A stretch of DNA of 64,000 nt from an uncultured Pseudomonadota bacterium (GCA_903870545.1 CAIQDI010000018.1:62001-126000); one strand, 5' to 3'; positions 35,187-45,668 are shown, counted from the first letter of the stretch. Numbers and translations are program-made. Notes: generated by a model not told the origin, from the sequence alone.

Positions 35187-36307
35187 TGCGTTTTTACATC
35201 GTCCAAACGGTGAATATCGTGATTCACTTGCATCACGAGCGCGTAACTCAAATGCTCAAATGCACGGAAAATCATAATTTTCCCCGCCATTTCATCAGGC
35301 AATTGCACGTTTTCAGCATCATCACGATAGGTGTCGATAATGGTTTTACCGCGCTGATACACCATCAATTCATGTCCGGTGATTAAACCGTCCGCGCTGC
35401 CTTTGTCGATAACCACTACGCTATATAAACCAATCAACGACCGACCATTTATAACACTGATAATTTGACCGTGCAAAGGCTGTTCGGGCGGACGTGGGAA
35501 AAAATTCAGCGTATTTTCGACTTCAATATCCGGCATAATTCGATCACCGGTACGAATTTCGAGCGAACCTTTGGTAATAATTAACGTGGCGGGATCACCA
35601 TTTGTCTGTAACGTCGCATTGGCAACATATTTGGCTTCGTGACCTAAAACTTCATTCGTTTCCGCGTTGTAATAAGTTTCTCCGGCTCGATACAGCGTGT
35701 ACTTTTCCGTCAAATTCTCGTCGTCCAAACCGCGTACATAAACTTTATCGCCCGCACCGGCGATTAAATGCCCTTCGTGAAAACCGATAACGTAAGGTGA
35801 ATTTTTAAATTCATCTTCGCCCACCACTTTTGGCGATGTCAAAAATGTGGCAATTTGGTCGTGCGGAATTAAGTTAATCGGTTGTTCAAGTTCACTTTCA
35901 CGCGAACACGGCAATACTTTTCCATTTTTATCGAGTAAAAAACTTTGTCGTCCTTTTTCATATTCACTCGGTTTTAGCACGCACGGTTTATCGGTGCGTA
36001 ACTCTTGCGGACGCGACAAACTCAGCTGCGGTTGACCGTTGACCAAACTGAAATAAATCGTGTCATTCGGATAAATTAAATTGGGATTTTTGATTTGACT
36101 ATTAGTTTCCCATAGTTTTTTCCATTGCCACGGATGTTGTAAAAATTTACCTGAAATATCCCATAACGTATCACCTGTGACGACGGTATATTTTTCAGGG
36201 TGTGTTGGATTGAGTGTGATTTCGTCGGCATGACCGACTGTCAACACGCAACAATCAATCAAGAAACCAATTAAAAAAGTGGATAATGTGGAACGTGTAT
36301 TTTTCAT
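35183..36307 (-). CDS. LysM-domain periplasmic protein
   Basis: 374 residues. A signal peptide-like start (SFLIGFLIDCCVLTVGHA) is followed by one LysM domain (YTVVTGDTLWDISGKFLQHP, about residues 40-85), which binds peptidoglycan. The rest is a beta-rich region of unknown function. This gene is the standard neighbour upstream of dprA and divergent from def in many gammaproteobacteria. Confidence 0.88.
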   Translation of the reverse strand: MKNTRSTLSTFLIGFLIDCCVLTVGHADEITLNPTHPEKYTVVTGDTLWDISGKFLQHPWQWKKLWETNSQIKNPNLIYPNDTIYFSLVNGQPQLSLSRPQELRTDKPCVLKPSEYEKGRQSFLLDKNGKVLPCSRESELEQPINLIPHDQIATFLTSPKVVGEDEFKNSPYVIGFHEGHLIAGAGDKVYVRGLDDENLTEKYTLYRAGETYYNAETNEVLGHEAKYVANATLQTNGDPATLIITKGSLEIRTGDRIMPDIEVENTLNFFPRPPEQPLHGQIISVINGRSLIGLYSVVVIDKGSADGLITGHELMVYQRGKTIIDTYRDDAENVQLPDEMAGKIMIFRAFEHLSYALVMQVNHDIHRLDDVKTQ

Positions 36308-36389
36308 GTGTCTATTTCAAAGTTGAAGCGAATTCGGATAGAATTCAAGCCTAATTTAAACATTTTCAATCATTATAGTGGAGAGTGCA

Positions 36390-36899
36390 TTGAGTATTCT
36401 AACGATTCTCGAATTTCCGGACGAGCAACTGCGTAAAAAAGCCGCGCCGGTCAAAAACATAGACGACAACATCAAACAACTTATTGACGATATGCTTGAA
36501 ACCATGTATCACGCTGGCGGTATTGGTTTGGCGGCGACGCAAGTAAATGTGCATTTACAAATTTTAGTGATCGACACCAGCGAACAAAAAAATGATCCGT
36601 TGTGCTTGTTAAATCCTGAAATTATCAGTAAAGAAGGCGCGTTTGAATACAAAGAAGGCTGTCTTTCCGTGCCAGAAATTTTTGAAAAAATTATTCGTCC
36701 GTCTCATATTACGGTGAAAGGGCTAAATCGTCACGGTGAAGCGATTGAAATTGAAGCAATTGATTTACTTTCGACCTGCATTCAGCATGAAATGGATCAC
36801 TTGCGCGGTAAATTATTTGTCGATTATTTATCAACACTGAAACGCCAACGCATCAAAACTAAATTAGAAAAAATGCACCGATTAGAAGGCAAAGAATGA
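36390..36899 (+). CDS. def: Peptide deformylase
   Basis: 169 residues from a TTG at 36390 with GGAG 6 bases upstream; the resulting start ([14 protein letters not shown]) matches other Def proteins (a GTG at 36378 is less likely). Removes formyl from N-terminal fMet. Motifs: [17 protein letters not shown] and HEMDHLRG, the last with two metal ligand His and catalytic Glu. Couples to fmt, which overlaps by 4 bases. Confidence 0.95.
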   Translation: MSILTILEFPDEQLRKKAAPVKNIDDNIKQLIDDMLETMYHAGGIGLAATQVNVHLQILVIDTSEQKNDPLCLLNPEIISKEGAFEYKEGCLSVPEIFEKIIRPSHITVKGLNRHGEAIEIEAIDLLSTCIQHEMDHLRGKLFVDYLSTLKRQRIKTKLEKMHRLEGKE

Positions 36900-37819
36900 A
36901 GATTATTTTTGCTGGAACGCCCGAATTTGCGGTGCCGAGTTTGCAAAAATTGATTGATTTAGGGCATGAGATTTGCGCGGTTTATACGCAACCCGATAGA
37001 CCGGCGGGACGCGGTCAACATTTGCAGCCGCCGCCAGTTAAAGAGTTGGCGTTGGCGCATGATATTCCAGTTTTGCAACCGTTGACGTTGAAAACGGACG
37101 ACGCATTGCACACGTTTCAAAATTTCAATGCCGATTTAATGGTCGTGGTCGCTTACGGAATGATTTTGCCGCAAACGATTTTAGATGCGCCGCGTTTGGG
37201 CTGCATTAACGGACACGGTTCGTTATTGCCGCGTTGGCGCGGAGCTGCGCCGATTCAACGCGCGATTATTGCGGGCGACGACGAAACGGGCGTGACGATT
37301 ATGCAAATCGTGAAAAAACTGGATGCGGGCGATATGTTGCACAAAGAAATTTATGCGATTAAATCGACGGACACGGCGGCATCGGTTCACGATGAATTGT
37401 CAAAATTGAGCGCAATTGGTTTAGAAAAAGTGTTGCTGCAAATCGAAAATGGCGAATTACACGCCGAACCCCAAGACGAAAATTTGGTGACGTATGCGGC
37501 GAAATTGACCAAAGAAGAAGCGGCGATTGATTGGACGCAATCGGCAGAAATGTTGGTGCGAAAAATTCACGGTTTAAATCCGTGGCCGGTCGCTCACACG
37601 ATTTATAACGGTTTGGTGATGAAAATTTGGAACGCGGAAGTGTTGAATGAATCAACGAATTTAGAAGCGGGACAAACACGTTGCACGTCTAAAACGTTGG
37701 ACGTAGCAACGGGCGATTATTTTTTGCGAATTCATGAATTACAAATGCCCAATGGTAAACGCATGAGCGCGACGGCGTTTTTAGCGGCGCATGATTTAAA
37801 TAGCGAAAAGTTGGGGTGA
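36896..37819 (+). CDS. fmt: Methionyl-tRNA formyltransferase
   Basis: 307 residues. Formylates Met-tRNA(fMet) with 10-formyl-THF. [20 protein letters not shown] contains the substrate-binding Asn and catalytic His, and DAGDML the catalytic Asp. The C-terminal domain is complete (residues about 205-307). The stop TGA lies inside GTGA, whose GTG is the start of the next gene, a defence-type helicase; rsmB, normally next, is moved 8.8 kb away. Confidence 0.95.
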   Translation: MKIIFAGTPEFAVPSLQKLIDLGHEICAVYTQPDRPAGRGQHLQPPPVKELALAHDIPVLQPLTLKTDDALHTFQNFNADLMVVVAYGMILPQTILDAPRLGCINGHGSLLPRWRGAAPIQRAIIAGDDETGVTIMQIVKKLDAGDMLHKEIYAIKSTDTAASVHDELSKLSAIGLEKVLLQIENGELHAEPQDENLVTYAAKLTKEEAAIDWTQSAEMLVRKIHGLNPWPVAHTIYNGLVMKIWNAEVLNESTNLEAGQTRCTSKTLDVATGDYFLRIHELQMPNGKRMSATAFLAAHDLNSEKLG

Positions 37820-40800
37820 CGAATCCAAACTCAGGCATTCGCGATAATCACCGCTTCGGAAAAGTCGGTGATTTTTTAAAAGAAAAAATTCAACCCGCCG
37901 CACAGCTACGTTTTGTATCTGCTTATTTTAGTATTTTTGGTTTTGAAGCGTTGCGCGAGCAATTACTCGACATTGATAAACTGCAATTTTTATTCGGTGA
38001 ACCCACGTTTGTTAAGTCGCTCGATGTTGAGCAATCTCAGGCAAAATCGTTTGATGTTATCGAACAAAATTTATGGCTCAATAACCGCCTGAATCAAAAA
38101 GCGATTGCGAAAACGTGTGCGGATTGGATAAATGAAAAAGTCGAAATTCGCTCGCTGATTCAAACAAATTTGCTGCACGGTAAACTTTATCACATTGACA
38201 ATAATGGCGTGGAATCCGCGTTGCTCGGTAGTTCAAACTTCACGTTGCACGGTTTGGGCGAAGGAAATTCCAACATCGAATTGAATTTAGTGGTGGATAG
38301 CGACCGTGACAGACAGGATTTAAAACGCTGGTTTGATGGGATTTGGAACGACAAAACGTTGGTCAAAGATGTGAAGCAAGACGTGTTGAACTATTTAACG
38401 CAGCTTTATCACAACCATTCGCCGCAGTTTATTTATTACAAAACGCTTTATCACGTTTTTTATGAAGACTGGCAACGCTATCAAGAGCAACGTGCCGCGA
38501 CTGAAAAAAGTTTACATAAATCCGAAATTTGGAACACCTTATTTGATTTCCAAAAAGAAGGCGTGGTTCACGCGATTACTAAAATTGAAACACATAACGG
38601 TTGCATTTTAGCGGACAGCGTAGGGCTGGGAAAAACTTACGAAGCCCTTGCCGTCATTAAGTATTTCGAGATGAAACATCACAGAGTTTTGGTTTTATGC
38701 CCCAAAAAACTCAATGAAAACTGGCTGCTTTATTCATCGCGTTATGAACGCCAATTGAATCCGCTGAAAAATGATAAATTGAATTACATTGTGTTGAGCC
38801 ACACCGATTTAAGTCGTGAAAAAGGTTTATCGAACGGGCTGGAATTAAGCGATTTCGATTGGTCAGATTTTGATTTAATTGTGATCGACGAATCGCATAA
38901 TTTTCGGAACGACAATAAAGCTAAAAACGGTAAATCACGTTACCAACGTTTGCTGGAAGACGTGATTCAAGCGGGTGAAAAAACCAAAGTTTTATTATTG
39001 TCGGCAACGCCCGTGAATAATGATTTGTCGGATTTATATAATCAAATTCGTTTTATTAGTGCGGATGATAAACACGCTTTCGCGAACATTGGTGTTGTCG
39101 ATACCAAAAAAACATTGAAAGCGGCGCAAAATGCTTTTCACGATGCTGTTAAAAATAAACGTCAAGCGCAATTATCTCAACACCTGAATGCAGATTTTTT
39201 CAAATTACTCGACGCGATTACCATTGCCCGTTCACGCAAACATATTGAACGGCATTATCCCAATGTGGCTAAAGAATTAGGCGGTTTTCCTAAGCGCACC
39301 GCGCCGCAATCCATTTATTACGAGATGGACACGCTTGGCGTATTTCCGTCATTTGTTGATATAGAAAAAGAAATTTCCGCTTATCAATTATCGTTATTCA
39401 ATCCGACGAAATACCTGCTCAACGAATTCCGTGATTTGCCTGAATATCAAAGCAAAGTAAAAAACTTCACGCAAGAAAACCGTGAGCATTATTTAATCGG
39501 CATGATGAAAATGAATTTTCTGAAACGTCTTGAAAGTTCTGTCGTTTCGTTTGCGGACACGATGAATCGAACGGTTATTAAAATTGAATTGTTGATTGAA
39601 AAAATACAGCAATTTGAAGACATCGAAAATTTAACTGAAAACGATTTTAACGAGGATGACGATTTAAGTGACGCGCTAGCGGTGGGTAAAAAAATTAAAT
39701 TTCAATTGAAACATTTGGATTGTTCGCGCTGGTTGCAGGATTTAGAAAGCGATAAACACCAACTCTCGAAATTGCGAGATGATGCAAAAAATGTCACGTC
39801 ACAACGTGATGGAAAATTGCACGAATTAAAACGGTTGATTACCCATAAAATCGCTCATCCAACCATTGATAAACAAGGCAAATCAATCAAAAAAGTGCTG
39901 ATTTTTACCGCGTTTTCTGACACAGCGCGTTATTTGTACGACGCACTGAAAGCCGATTTAACCGAGTTAGGCGTTCATTCTGGTTTGGTGACGGGTTCAA
40001 AATGTGAAGCGACTTTAGGCGCGACAAATTTCAATGACGTGTTAATCAATTTTTCACCTACTTCTAAAAAACGCAGTGGTTTTAAAAATACGCTCACCGA
40101 AGAAATTGATATTTTGATTGCCACGGATTGTATTTCGGAAGGGCAAAATTTGCAGGATTGCGATTGGGTGATTAACTACGATATTCATTGGAATCCCGTG
40201 CGATTGATTCAACGTTTTGGACGGATTGACCGAATTAACAGTCAAAATAAAACCGTTTCGATGATTAACTTTTGGGCGACGGCTGAACTCGATCAGTATT
40301 TGAATTTGAAAAATCGGGTTGAAGCGCGAATGGCGTTGGTGGATATTTCTGCCACAGGTTCGGATAATTTATTGCTCACCGAAGACGATGCTAACGATGA
40401 ATTAAATTATCGTGATGAACAGCTAAAACGCATGAAAGATGAAGTGCTGGATTTGGAACAACTCAACGATGGCGCGACGCTAACGGATTTTAATTTTGAT
40501 GATTTTCGGGCTGATTTGGGCGGCTATTTGGATTTAGAACGCGACAAATTAGCCAACGCGCCACTCGGACTTTATGGCATCGTGCCTGAACAACCCGATT
40601 TGAATATCCACAAAGGCGTTATTTTTTGTCTGCAACAAAAAGTGTATCAGCAAGAAAAGGGTCAGCAAGTCAATCCGCTCACGCCATTTTTTCTGATTTA
40701 TATTCAAGACGATGGCAAAGTTAGGCATAATTTTGTTGAAGCCAAGCAGACGCTCGAAATGTTCAAATTATTGTGCGTCGGTAAAGATAAACCTTACGAA

Positions 40801-41031
40801 GCGTTGTGCCAATTATTCGATGACCAAACGAGTGACGGAAACGACATGGCGTATTATTACGACTTAGTGGCAAAATCGGTCGATGCGATTAGTGAAGCCT
40901 TCCAAGAAAAAGAAATTATAAAATTAGCAACGGGACGTGGCGCGTTGTTGCCCATCTTTTCAGAACAAATCACAAACCCAACCGATTTTACGTTGGTCAC
41001 ATGGCTAGTTATTAGCGGAGAAAACACATGA
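37816..41031 (+). CDS. PLD-nuclease and SNF2-type helicase fusion (defence-linked)
   Basis: 1071 residues from a GTG that overlaps fmt's stop (GTGA); no strong Shine-Dalgarno, so the start could differ. The N-terminal part (about 20-190) is PLD-like with one HKD-type motif (HGKLYHIDNNGVESALLGS, then SNFT). The helicase part has Walker A GLGKTYEA, DESHNF (motif II), LSATPVNN (III) and QRFGRIDR (VI). PLD-plus-SNF2 helicases act in DISARM-like and related anti-phage systems; this one pairs with the methylase at 41593. Cleavage activity is not shown. Confidence 0.85.
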   Translation: MTNPNSGIRDNHRFGKVGDFLKEKIQPAAQLRFVSAYFSIFGFEALREQLLDIDKLQFLFGEPTFVKSLDVEQSQAKSFDVIEQNLWLNNRLNQKAIAKTCADWINEKVEIRSLIQTNLLHGKLYHIDNNGVESALLGSSNFTLHGLGEGNSNIELNLVVDSDRDRQDLKRWFDGIWNDKTLVKDVKQDVLNYLTQLYHNHSPQFIYYKTLYHVFYEDWQRYQEQRAATEKSLHKSEIWNTLFDFQKEGVVHAITKIETHNGCILADSVGLGKTYEALAVIKYFEMKHHRVLVLCPKKLNENWLLYSSRYERQLNPLKNDKLNYIVLSHTDLSREKGLSNGLELSDFDWSDFDLIVIDESHNFRNDNKAKNGKSRYQRLLEDVIQAGEKTKVLLLSATPVNNDLSDLYNQIRFISADDKHAFANIGVVDTKKTLKAAQNAFHDAVKNKRQAQLSQHLNADFFKLLDAITIARSRKHIERHYPNVAKELGGFPKRTAPQSIYYEMDTLGVFPSFVDIEKEISAYQLSLFNPTKYLLNEFRDLPEYQSKVKNFTQENREHYLIGMMKMNFLKRLESSVVSFADTMNRTVIKIELLIEKIQQFEDIENLTENDFNEDDDLSDALAVGKKIKFQLKHLDCSRWLQDLESDKHQLSKLRDDAKNVTSQRDGKLHELKRLITHKIAHPTIDKQGKSIKKVLIFTAFSDTARYLYDALKADLTELGVHSGLVTGSKCEATLGATNFNDVLINFSPTSKKRSGFKNTLTEEIDILIATDCISEGQNLQDCDWVINYDIHWNPVRLIQRFGRIDRINSQNKTVSMINFWATAELDQYLNLKNRVEARMALVDISATGSDNLLLTEDDANDELNYRDEQLKRMKDEVLDLEQLNDGATLTDFNFDDFRADLGGYLDLERDKLANAPLGLYGIVPEQPDLNIHKGVIFCLQQKVYQQEKGQQVNPLTPFFLIYIQDDGKVRHNFVEAKQTLEMFKLLCVGKDKPYEALCQLFDDQTSDGNDMAYYYDLVAKSVDAISEAFQEKEIIKLATGRGALLPIFSEQITNPTDFTLVTWLVISGENT

Positions 41032-41600
41032 AAAAAATACAACCCACACTCAACGCATTCACTCGTGACGAATACTTTGATTTAGAAAAAAGCGCGGAAA
41101 TCAAACACGAATTTTTTAATGGTGAAATTTTCGCTATGTCTGGCGGGTCGTTTAATCATGCTCGAATTTCAGGTAATACGTTTTCAGCATTTAATGTGAA
41201 ATTACGCGGCAAATGTTGCACACCCACTAACAGCGATATGCGAATTGAAACGCCGAACGGTTTAATTACTTATCCCGATACGGCAATTTTTTGTGGAACG
41301 CCAGAATTAACAGAAAATCAATGTGCGTTACTCAATCCAGTCGTAATTATCGAAGTCTTATCACCGTCAACACGGCGTTATGATGAAGGTGGGAAATTTA
41401 CGTTGTACCGTTCTATTCCCAGTTTTCAAGATTATTTGTTGATTGATTCTGAAAAAGTGTTTGTTCAACATTTTCATAAAATTAGCCACAATGAATGGCT
41501 TTTACATGATTATTTCGATTTATCGGATTCGATTGTATTAAGTAGCATTCAAGAAACCATTCATTTGCACGAAATCTACGACGGCATTCAACATGATTAA
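41028..41600 (+). CDS. Uma2-family putative endonuclease
   Basis: 190 residues. GGAG 7 bases upstream of the ATG, which overlaps the helicase stop (ATGA). The Uma2 (DUF820) family has a PD-(D/E)XK-like fold: YFDLEKSAEIKHEFFNGEI (start), PDTAIFC and VIIEVLSPSTRRYD (the E...D part), and the DYLLIDSEKV strand. Function is unproven in general. Inserted between helicase and methylase genes; overlaps the methylase start by 8 bases. Confidence 0.85.
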   Translation: MKKIQPTLNAFTRDEYFDLEKSAEIKHEFFNGEIFAMSGGSFNHARISGNTFSAFNVKLRGKCCTPTNSDMRIETPNGLITYPDTAIFCGTPELTENQCALLNPVVIIEVLSPSTRRYDEGGKFTLYRSIPSFQDYLLIDSEKVFVQHFHKISHNEWLLHDYFDLSDSIVLSSIQETIHLHEIYDGIQHD

Positions 41601-44600
41601 CAAAGACACGCTTCAAACGCTCATCAACCAATTTGCTGACGGCGATTTGAGAACTAACGCCCTCGATTTTTTTACGTCGCTGGGTTATGCCAGTTCGCGG
41701 ATGCAAAATAAAACCGTGACAGAAATTTTTGGTTATCGGCATGATGAAATGTCTAATTCTGCCTTTTTGTTTCAATTAGCGGCTGATAATTTAGACGGCG
41801 TTCAAGCTCTTCCAGAACCTGTTGATAATACGATTATGCAATCGTATATGTTCGTGGCGATTGAATTAAAACAGCCACATTATTCACGTTCCGATTTGGT
41901 TAAAATCACCCGTGAACTCAACAAAAGTCAGCAACCGATTTTGATTTTATTCAAATACGGGAACGCGCTGACGTTATCGGTGATTCATCGTCGATTAAAT
42001 AAAAATGACGACAGCAAAGACGTGTTAGAAAAAGTCACGCTGATTAAAGATATTCGCCTCGAAAATACGCATCGAGCGCATTTGGATATTTTGAGCGAAT
42101 TGGCGTTTTCAAATTTAAAACCTAAACCCACGAATTTCGTTGAATTGCATCACGCTTGGCAAAAAGTTTTAAATACAAAAGAACTCAACAAACAATTCTA
42201 CGAAAAATTATTCGACTGGTATTTGTTCGCGCTTTCGGAAGTGAAATTCCCGCAAATTCGCGCCGAAGCAGATTTGGTCGCCGACGAGCAACATCAAAGC
42301 GAATCGCTCATCCGCTTATTAACGCGGCTGTTGTTTGTTTGGTTCATGAAAGAAAAAGGCTTAATCAATCCTGAACTTTTTGAACCCAAAACACTCGCCA
42401 AAATGCTCAAAAATTTCACCGGCGAAAATTCTAACGACACGATTTTTTACAAAGCGATTTTGCAAAATCTGTTTTTTGCTACGCTCAATATGCCGATTGA
42501 TAAACGCAAAGTGATTTATGACGGTTTCGCGCCAAAAGATTACGGCAATCAACTCGTTTATCGTTATGCGGATTTATTTGAAGCTGAAAACTTCGTGGAA
42601 CATTTTGAAAACATTCCCTTTTTAAACGGCGGTTTGTTCGATTGTTTAGACCAACGAAAAACCGACGATTCGCCTGAAATTCGTCTTGATGGGTTTAGCA
42701 CGCAAGCCAAAAAACAAGCCATCGCGCCCGATAAACTCTTTTTCGGTGAATACAAAAACGTCGATTTAAGTGGCGCGTACGACAACAAAAAGAAATCAAA
42801 CGTTACGGTTTATGGCTTAATCGATATTTTGCAAAACCATAAATTCACCGTCGAAGAAAATACGCCGCTCGAAGAAGATATTGCGCTCGACCCCGAATTG
42901 TTGGGACAAGTTTTTGAGAATTTGCTCGCCGCTTACAATCCTGAAACGGGTACAACTGCACGCAAACAAACTGGTTCGTTTTATACGCCGCGTGAAATTG
43001 TCGATTACATGGTGGATGAATCGTTGATTGCGTATTTTGAATCATCTTTTCCCCCTTTGAAGGGGGAAGCCGTAGCGATAGCGAAGGCAGGGGGATGTGC
43101 TTTTGATTTTGATGTTGAGCTTAAAGCACATCCCCCCTACCCCCCTTCAAAGGGGGGAGAGCAGCTTTCATTACGACATCTTCTCAGTTATAACGAAACT
43201 CAAAACCCGTTCGACGCGCCACAAACCAACGCTTTAATTTCTGCCATCGACAACCTAAAAATCCTCGATCCTGCCTGCGGTTCGGGCGCATTTCCCATGG
43301 GAATTTTGCACAAACTCGTTTTCGTGTTGTCCAAACTCGACCCCAAAAATGAACAATGGCGCGACCGTCAAATTGCCAAACTCAAAACCATCGACGACAG
43401 CGCATTACGCGAAAAAGCTACTCAAGTCATTCACGATGCGTTTGAAAACAACGAACTCGATTATGGACGCAAACTTTTCTTAATCGAAAACTGCATCCAC
43501 GGCGTAGACATTCAACCCATCGCCACCCAAATCAGCAAATTACGCTTTTTCATTTCGCTCATCGTTGACCAAAAATCGCACGGCGATAAATCCAACAACT
43601 TCGGCATTCGTCCGTTGCCCAACTTGGATTTTAAAATTATCGCCGCCAACACCTTAATCGCCGCGCCTCAAGAAGATGAAGCGATGGGCGTAAAAGTTGA
43701 TTCATTTTTTGAGAATTTCAGTGACTTAACACACGATTATTTCAAAGTCGCCAACCCCGACGATAAACGAAAACTTCGCGACAAAATCGAAACGCTCATC
43801 AACGCAAAATGCGACGAAAAACTTCGCGGCATCAAATCGTTAAGCCACAACGAAACCAAAAATAAAAAACAAATCGACCAGCTCGAAAGCCACCAAAAAC
43901 TTTGGCAAAGTTACGCCAATTTGTTCAAACACGAAGCCGTTGCGTTCTTTGAACCCCGCTATTTCTTCCCGCAACTTTCGGGCGGTTTTGATATTGTGAT
44001 TGGCAATCCGCCTTATGTATTCGCAAGAAATAGCGCAGAAAAAGGCATTACCGAACAAGATAAAAAGTATTTTTACGGCAATTTCAAACTGGCGAAATAC
44101 CAAGTTAATTTGTATCCATTGTTTATTGAAAAAGGTCACAATCTAATTAAAAACACGGGCATTCTTTGTTACATCACGCCGAATAATTGGCTAACGATAA
44201 ACACGAACAAAGATTTAAGAAAGTTCGTGTTGGAATGTTCAAATGTAAAAATCGTTAATTTTTACGCGAAAGTTTTTGAAAGTGCGGCGGTTGATAGTTG
44301 CATCATTACGTTTTCAAAAAGTGGCGAAAATCAAGAAGTCGATTTGTTTGAATATACCGATTCATTAACGTTAATTCACAGCGCACCCGCCAATTATTTT
44401 TTGAGTAAAAAAGATTACGTCATTAACGTAGAAGCATTTAAGAATAATCAATCCCTCGGTTTAATCGACAAAATTGAAGCCGTATCTGTTGAACTTAGTG
44501 AGCTTGCGGACGTTAAAGTTGGTTTGAAAGCATATCAAATCGGAAAAGGTAAGCCGCAACAAACTGAAGTAGAAAAAAATACTCGAACATTTCACGCTAA

Positions 44601-45159
44601 AGAAAAATTAGACGATAGCTACATTAAATATTTTGATGGGAAAGATGTTTGTCGTTATCAAATGGGTTGGAGTGGAGAATTTTTAAAATATGGTAGCCAT
44701 TTAGCTGAACCAAGAAACAACTTTGTATTATTTTCTACAAAAAGAATTTTGATAAGACAAATTCCATCAAAACCACCTTATTGCATTCATGCGTGTTTAA
44801 TTGAAGAAACTGCTTTAAACGATTTAAATTCGATGAATTTAGTGCGCTTCAAAGAATCGCCCGAATTTATTTTGGCGGTTTTAAATTCACGTTTGATTTC
44901 TTATTGGTTCGTTCATAAATTTGGCAAAATGCAACGAGGTGTTTTTCCACAATTCAAAGTGAATGAATTGGCTAGTTTTCCCATTCCAAAAATCACCGCC
45001 GACCAGCAACAGCCGTTTATAAAATTAGTGGACAAAATCCTTGCCGATAAAAAAGCAGGCAACGACACCCGCGCTTTGGAACGTGAGATTGATGTGTTGG
45101 TTTATGGGCTTTATGGGTTGAGTGAAGAGGAGATTTTGATTGTGGAGGGTGGGAAATGA
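41593..45159 (+). CDS. Eco57I-type methylase/restriction protein
   Basis: 1188 residues. The N-terminal region has VAIELKQ (91-93 ELK) resembling a nuclease ExK motif, followed by about 350 mostly helical residues. GSFYTPREIVDYMV (about 460), DPACGSG (motif I, residue 559) and NPPYV (motif IV, about 805) define an adenine-N6 methyltransferase of the type IIG/Eco57I and PglX-like group. About 39 residues between the GSFYTP and DPACGSG motifs derive from an inserted palindromic element (43051-43157). The C-terminal tail GLSEEEILIVEGGK recurs downstream as non-coding repeats. Likely a restriction-modification or DISARM-like enzyme. Confidence 0.88.
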   Translation: MINKDTLQTLINQFADGDLRTNALDFFTSLGYASSRMQNKTVTEIFGYRHDEMSNSAFLFQLAADNLDGVQALPEPVDNTIMQSYMFVAIELKQPHYSRSDLVKITRELNKSQQPILILFKYGNALTLSVIHRRLNKNDDSKDVLEKVTLIKDIRLENTHRAHLDILSELAFSNLKPKPTNFVELHHAWQKVLNTKELNKQFYEKLFDWYLFALSEVKFPQIRAEADLVADEQHQSESLIRLLTRLLFVWFMKEKGLINPELFEPKTLAKMLKNFTGENSNDTIFYKAILQNLFFATLNMPIDKRKVIYDGFAPKDYGNQLVYRYADLFEAENFVEHFENIPFLNGGLFDCLDQRKTDDSPEIRLDGFSTQAKKQAIAPDKLFFGEYKNVDLSGAYDNKKKSNVTVYGLIDILQNHKFTVEENTPLEEDIALDPELLGQVFENLLAAYNPETGTTARKQTGSFYTPREIVDYMVDESLIAYFESSFPPLKGEAVAIAKAGGCAFDFDVELKAHPPYPPSKGGEQLSLRHLLSYNETQNPFDAPQTNALISAIDNLKILDPACGSGAFPMGILHKLVFVLSKLDPKNEQWRDRQIAKLKTIDDSALREKATQVIHDAFENNELDYGRKLFLIENCIHGVDIQPIATQISKLRFFISLIVDQKSHGDKSNNFGIRPLPNLDFKIIAANTLIAAPQEDEAMGVKVDSFFENFSDLTHDYFKVANPDDKRKLRDKIETLINAKCDEKLRGIKSLSHNETKNKKQIDQLESHQKLWQSYANLFKHEAVAFFEPRYFFPQLSGGFDIVIGNPPYVFARNSAEKGITEQDKKYFYGNFKLAKYQVNLYPLFIEKGHNLIKNTGILCYITPNNWLTINTNKDLRKFVLECSNVKIVNFYAKVFESAAVDSCIITFSKSGENQEVDLFEYTDSLTLIHSAPANYFLSKKDYVINVEAFKNNQSLGLIDKIEAVSVELSELADVKVGLKAYQIGKGKPQQTEVEKNTRTFHAKEKLDDSYIKYFDGKDVCRYQMGWSGEFLKYGSHLAEPRNNFVLFSTKRILIRQIPSKPPYCIHACLIEETALNDLNSMNLVRFKESPEFILAVLNSRLISYWFVHKFGKMQRGVFPQFKVNELASFPIPKITADQQQPFIKLVDKILADKKAGNDTRALEREIDVLVYGLYGLSEEEILIVEGGK
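43051..43157. repeat. Palindromic REP/MITE-like element inserted in frame in the methylase gene
   Basis: The left end has CCCCCTTTGAAGGGGG and continues to AGGGGGATGTGCTTTT; the right end is its inverted counterpart, AAAGCACATCCCCCC then CCCCCCTTCAAAGGGGGG. The element keeps the reading frame open and adds PPLKGEAVAIAKAGGCAF and PPYPPSKGGE to the protein. A relative of the left unit lies at 46502-46551. Confidence 0.75.
45111..45159 (+). repeat. Tail repeat R1: native 3' end of the methylase gene
   Basis: Encodes YGLSEEEILIVEGGK plus stop and carries GGAGGG, the ribosome binding site for the antitoxin that starts in the same ATGA. Degenerate copies follow at 45635, 46349 and 46561. Confidence 0.7.
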
Positions 45160-45371
45160 ATGCGGTCATGTCATTAAACGATGTTAGAACCAAAGAATTA
45201 TTAACCGAAGTGATGGTTGATTTAATCAAAAACAAACGCGAAGTTTTGCATGAAATCATGTTGGAAGCGTTAGAAGAAGTGGGATTAGCCAACGCGATTA
45301 TGGATGGCAGACAAAATGATTTTGTGTCGGAAGATGAGATTTTTGCCATTTTGAACGGTGCGAATGAGTGA
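45156..45371 (+). CDS. Antitoxin of a RelE-type pair
   Basis: 71 residues. Starts in the ATGA overlapping the methylase stop, with GGAGGG upstream. Mostly helical (LLTEVMVDLIKNKREVLHEI) with an acidic end (DDFVSEDEIFAIL-like). Not assigned to a named antitoxin fold, but the stop overlaps the toxin start (GTGA). Confidence 0.7.
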   Translation: MNAVMSLNDVRTKELLTEVMVDLIKNKREVLHEIMLEALEEVGLANAIMDGRQNDFVSEDEIFAILNGANE

Positions 45372-45634
45372 AAGTAAAATTTGAAGCGAAGTTTGCGAAG
45401 GATTTACGCACGATTCGAGAGCCGAAAATGTTGAGCAAAGTGCAAGAAATTATTGGCGAATGTAAATCGGCAAGCAGTTTGTCAGAACTTAATCACGTTA
45501 AGAAAATGCAAGGTTATGAGCGTTTTTATCGGATTCGTTTGGGTGATTATCGAATTGGGCTTGAACTTGTCGATGGTGAACTCATTTTCACGCGCTTTTT
45601 GCATCGTAAAGAAGTTTATAAGTATTTTCCGTAA
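45368..45634 (+). CDS. RelE/ParE-family toxin
   Basis: 88 residues from a GTG at 45368. KVKFEAKFAKDLRTI and KMQGYERFYRIRLGDYRIGL are typical of the RelE/ParE superfamily (YRIRxGDYRI core), and FTRFLHRKEVYKYFP is the characteristic tail. Such toxins cleave mRNA in the ribosome or poison gyrase. Translation is coupled to the antitoxin. Confidence 0.88.
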   Translation: MKVKFEAKFAKDLRTIREPKMLSKVQEIIGECKSASSLSELNHVKKMQGYERFYRIRLGDYRIGLELVDGELIFTRFLHRKEVYKYFP

Positions 45635-45668
45635 AGGAGATTTTGATTGTGGAGGGTTGGAAATAATG
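45635..45668 (+). repeat. Tail repeat R2
   Basis: AGGAGATTTTGATTGTGGAG and following bases match R1 closely; in one frame it reads KEILIVEGWK-stop. It lies between the RelE toxin and the next antitoxin, and its GGAGG and final ATG form the start signal of that antitoxin gene. Confidence 0.7.

Noticed and set aside
45453-45665. Upstream extension of the VapB-like antitoxin
   Set aside because: It lies in another frame of the RelE-type toxin gene; the ATG at 45666 has the tail-repeat start signal and gives normal antitoxin length.
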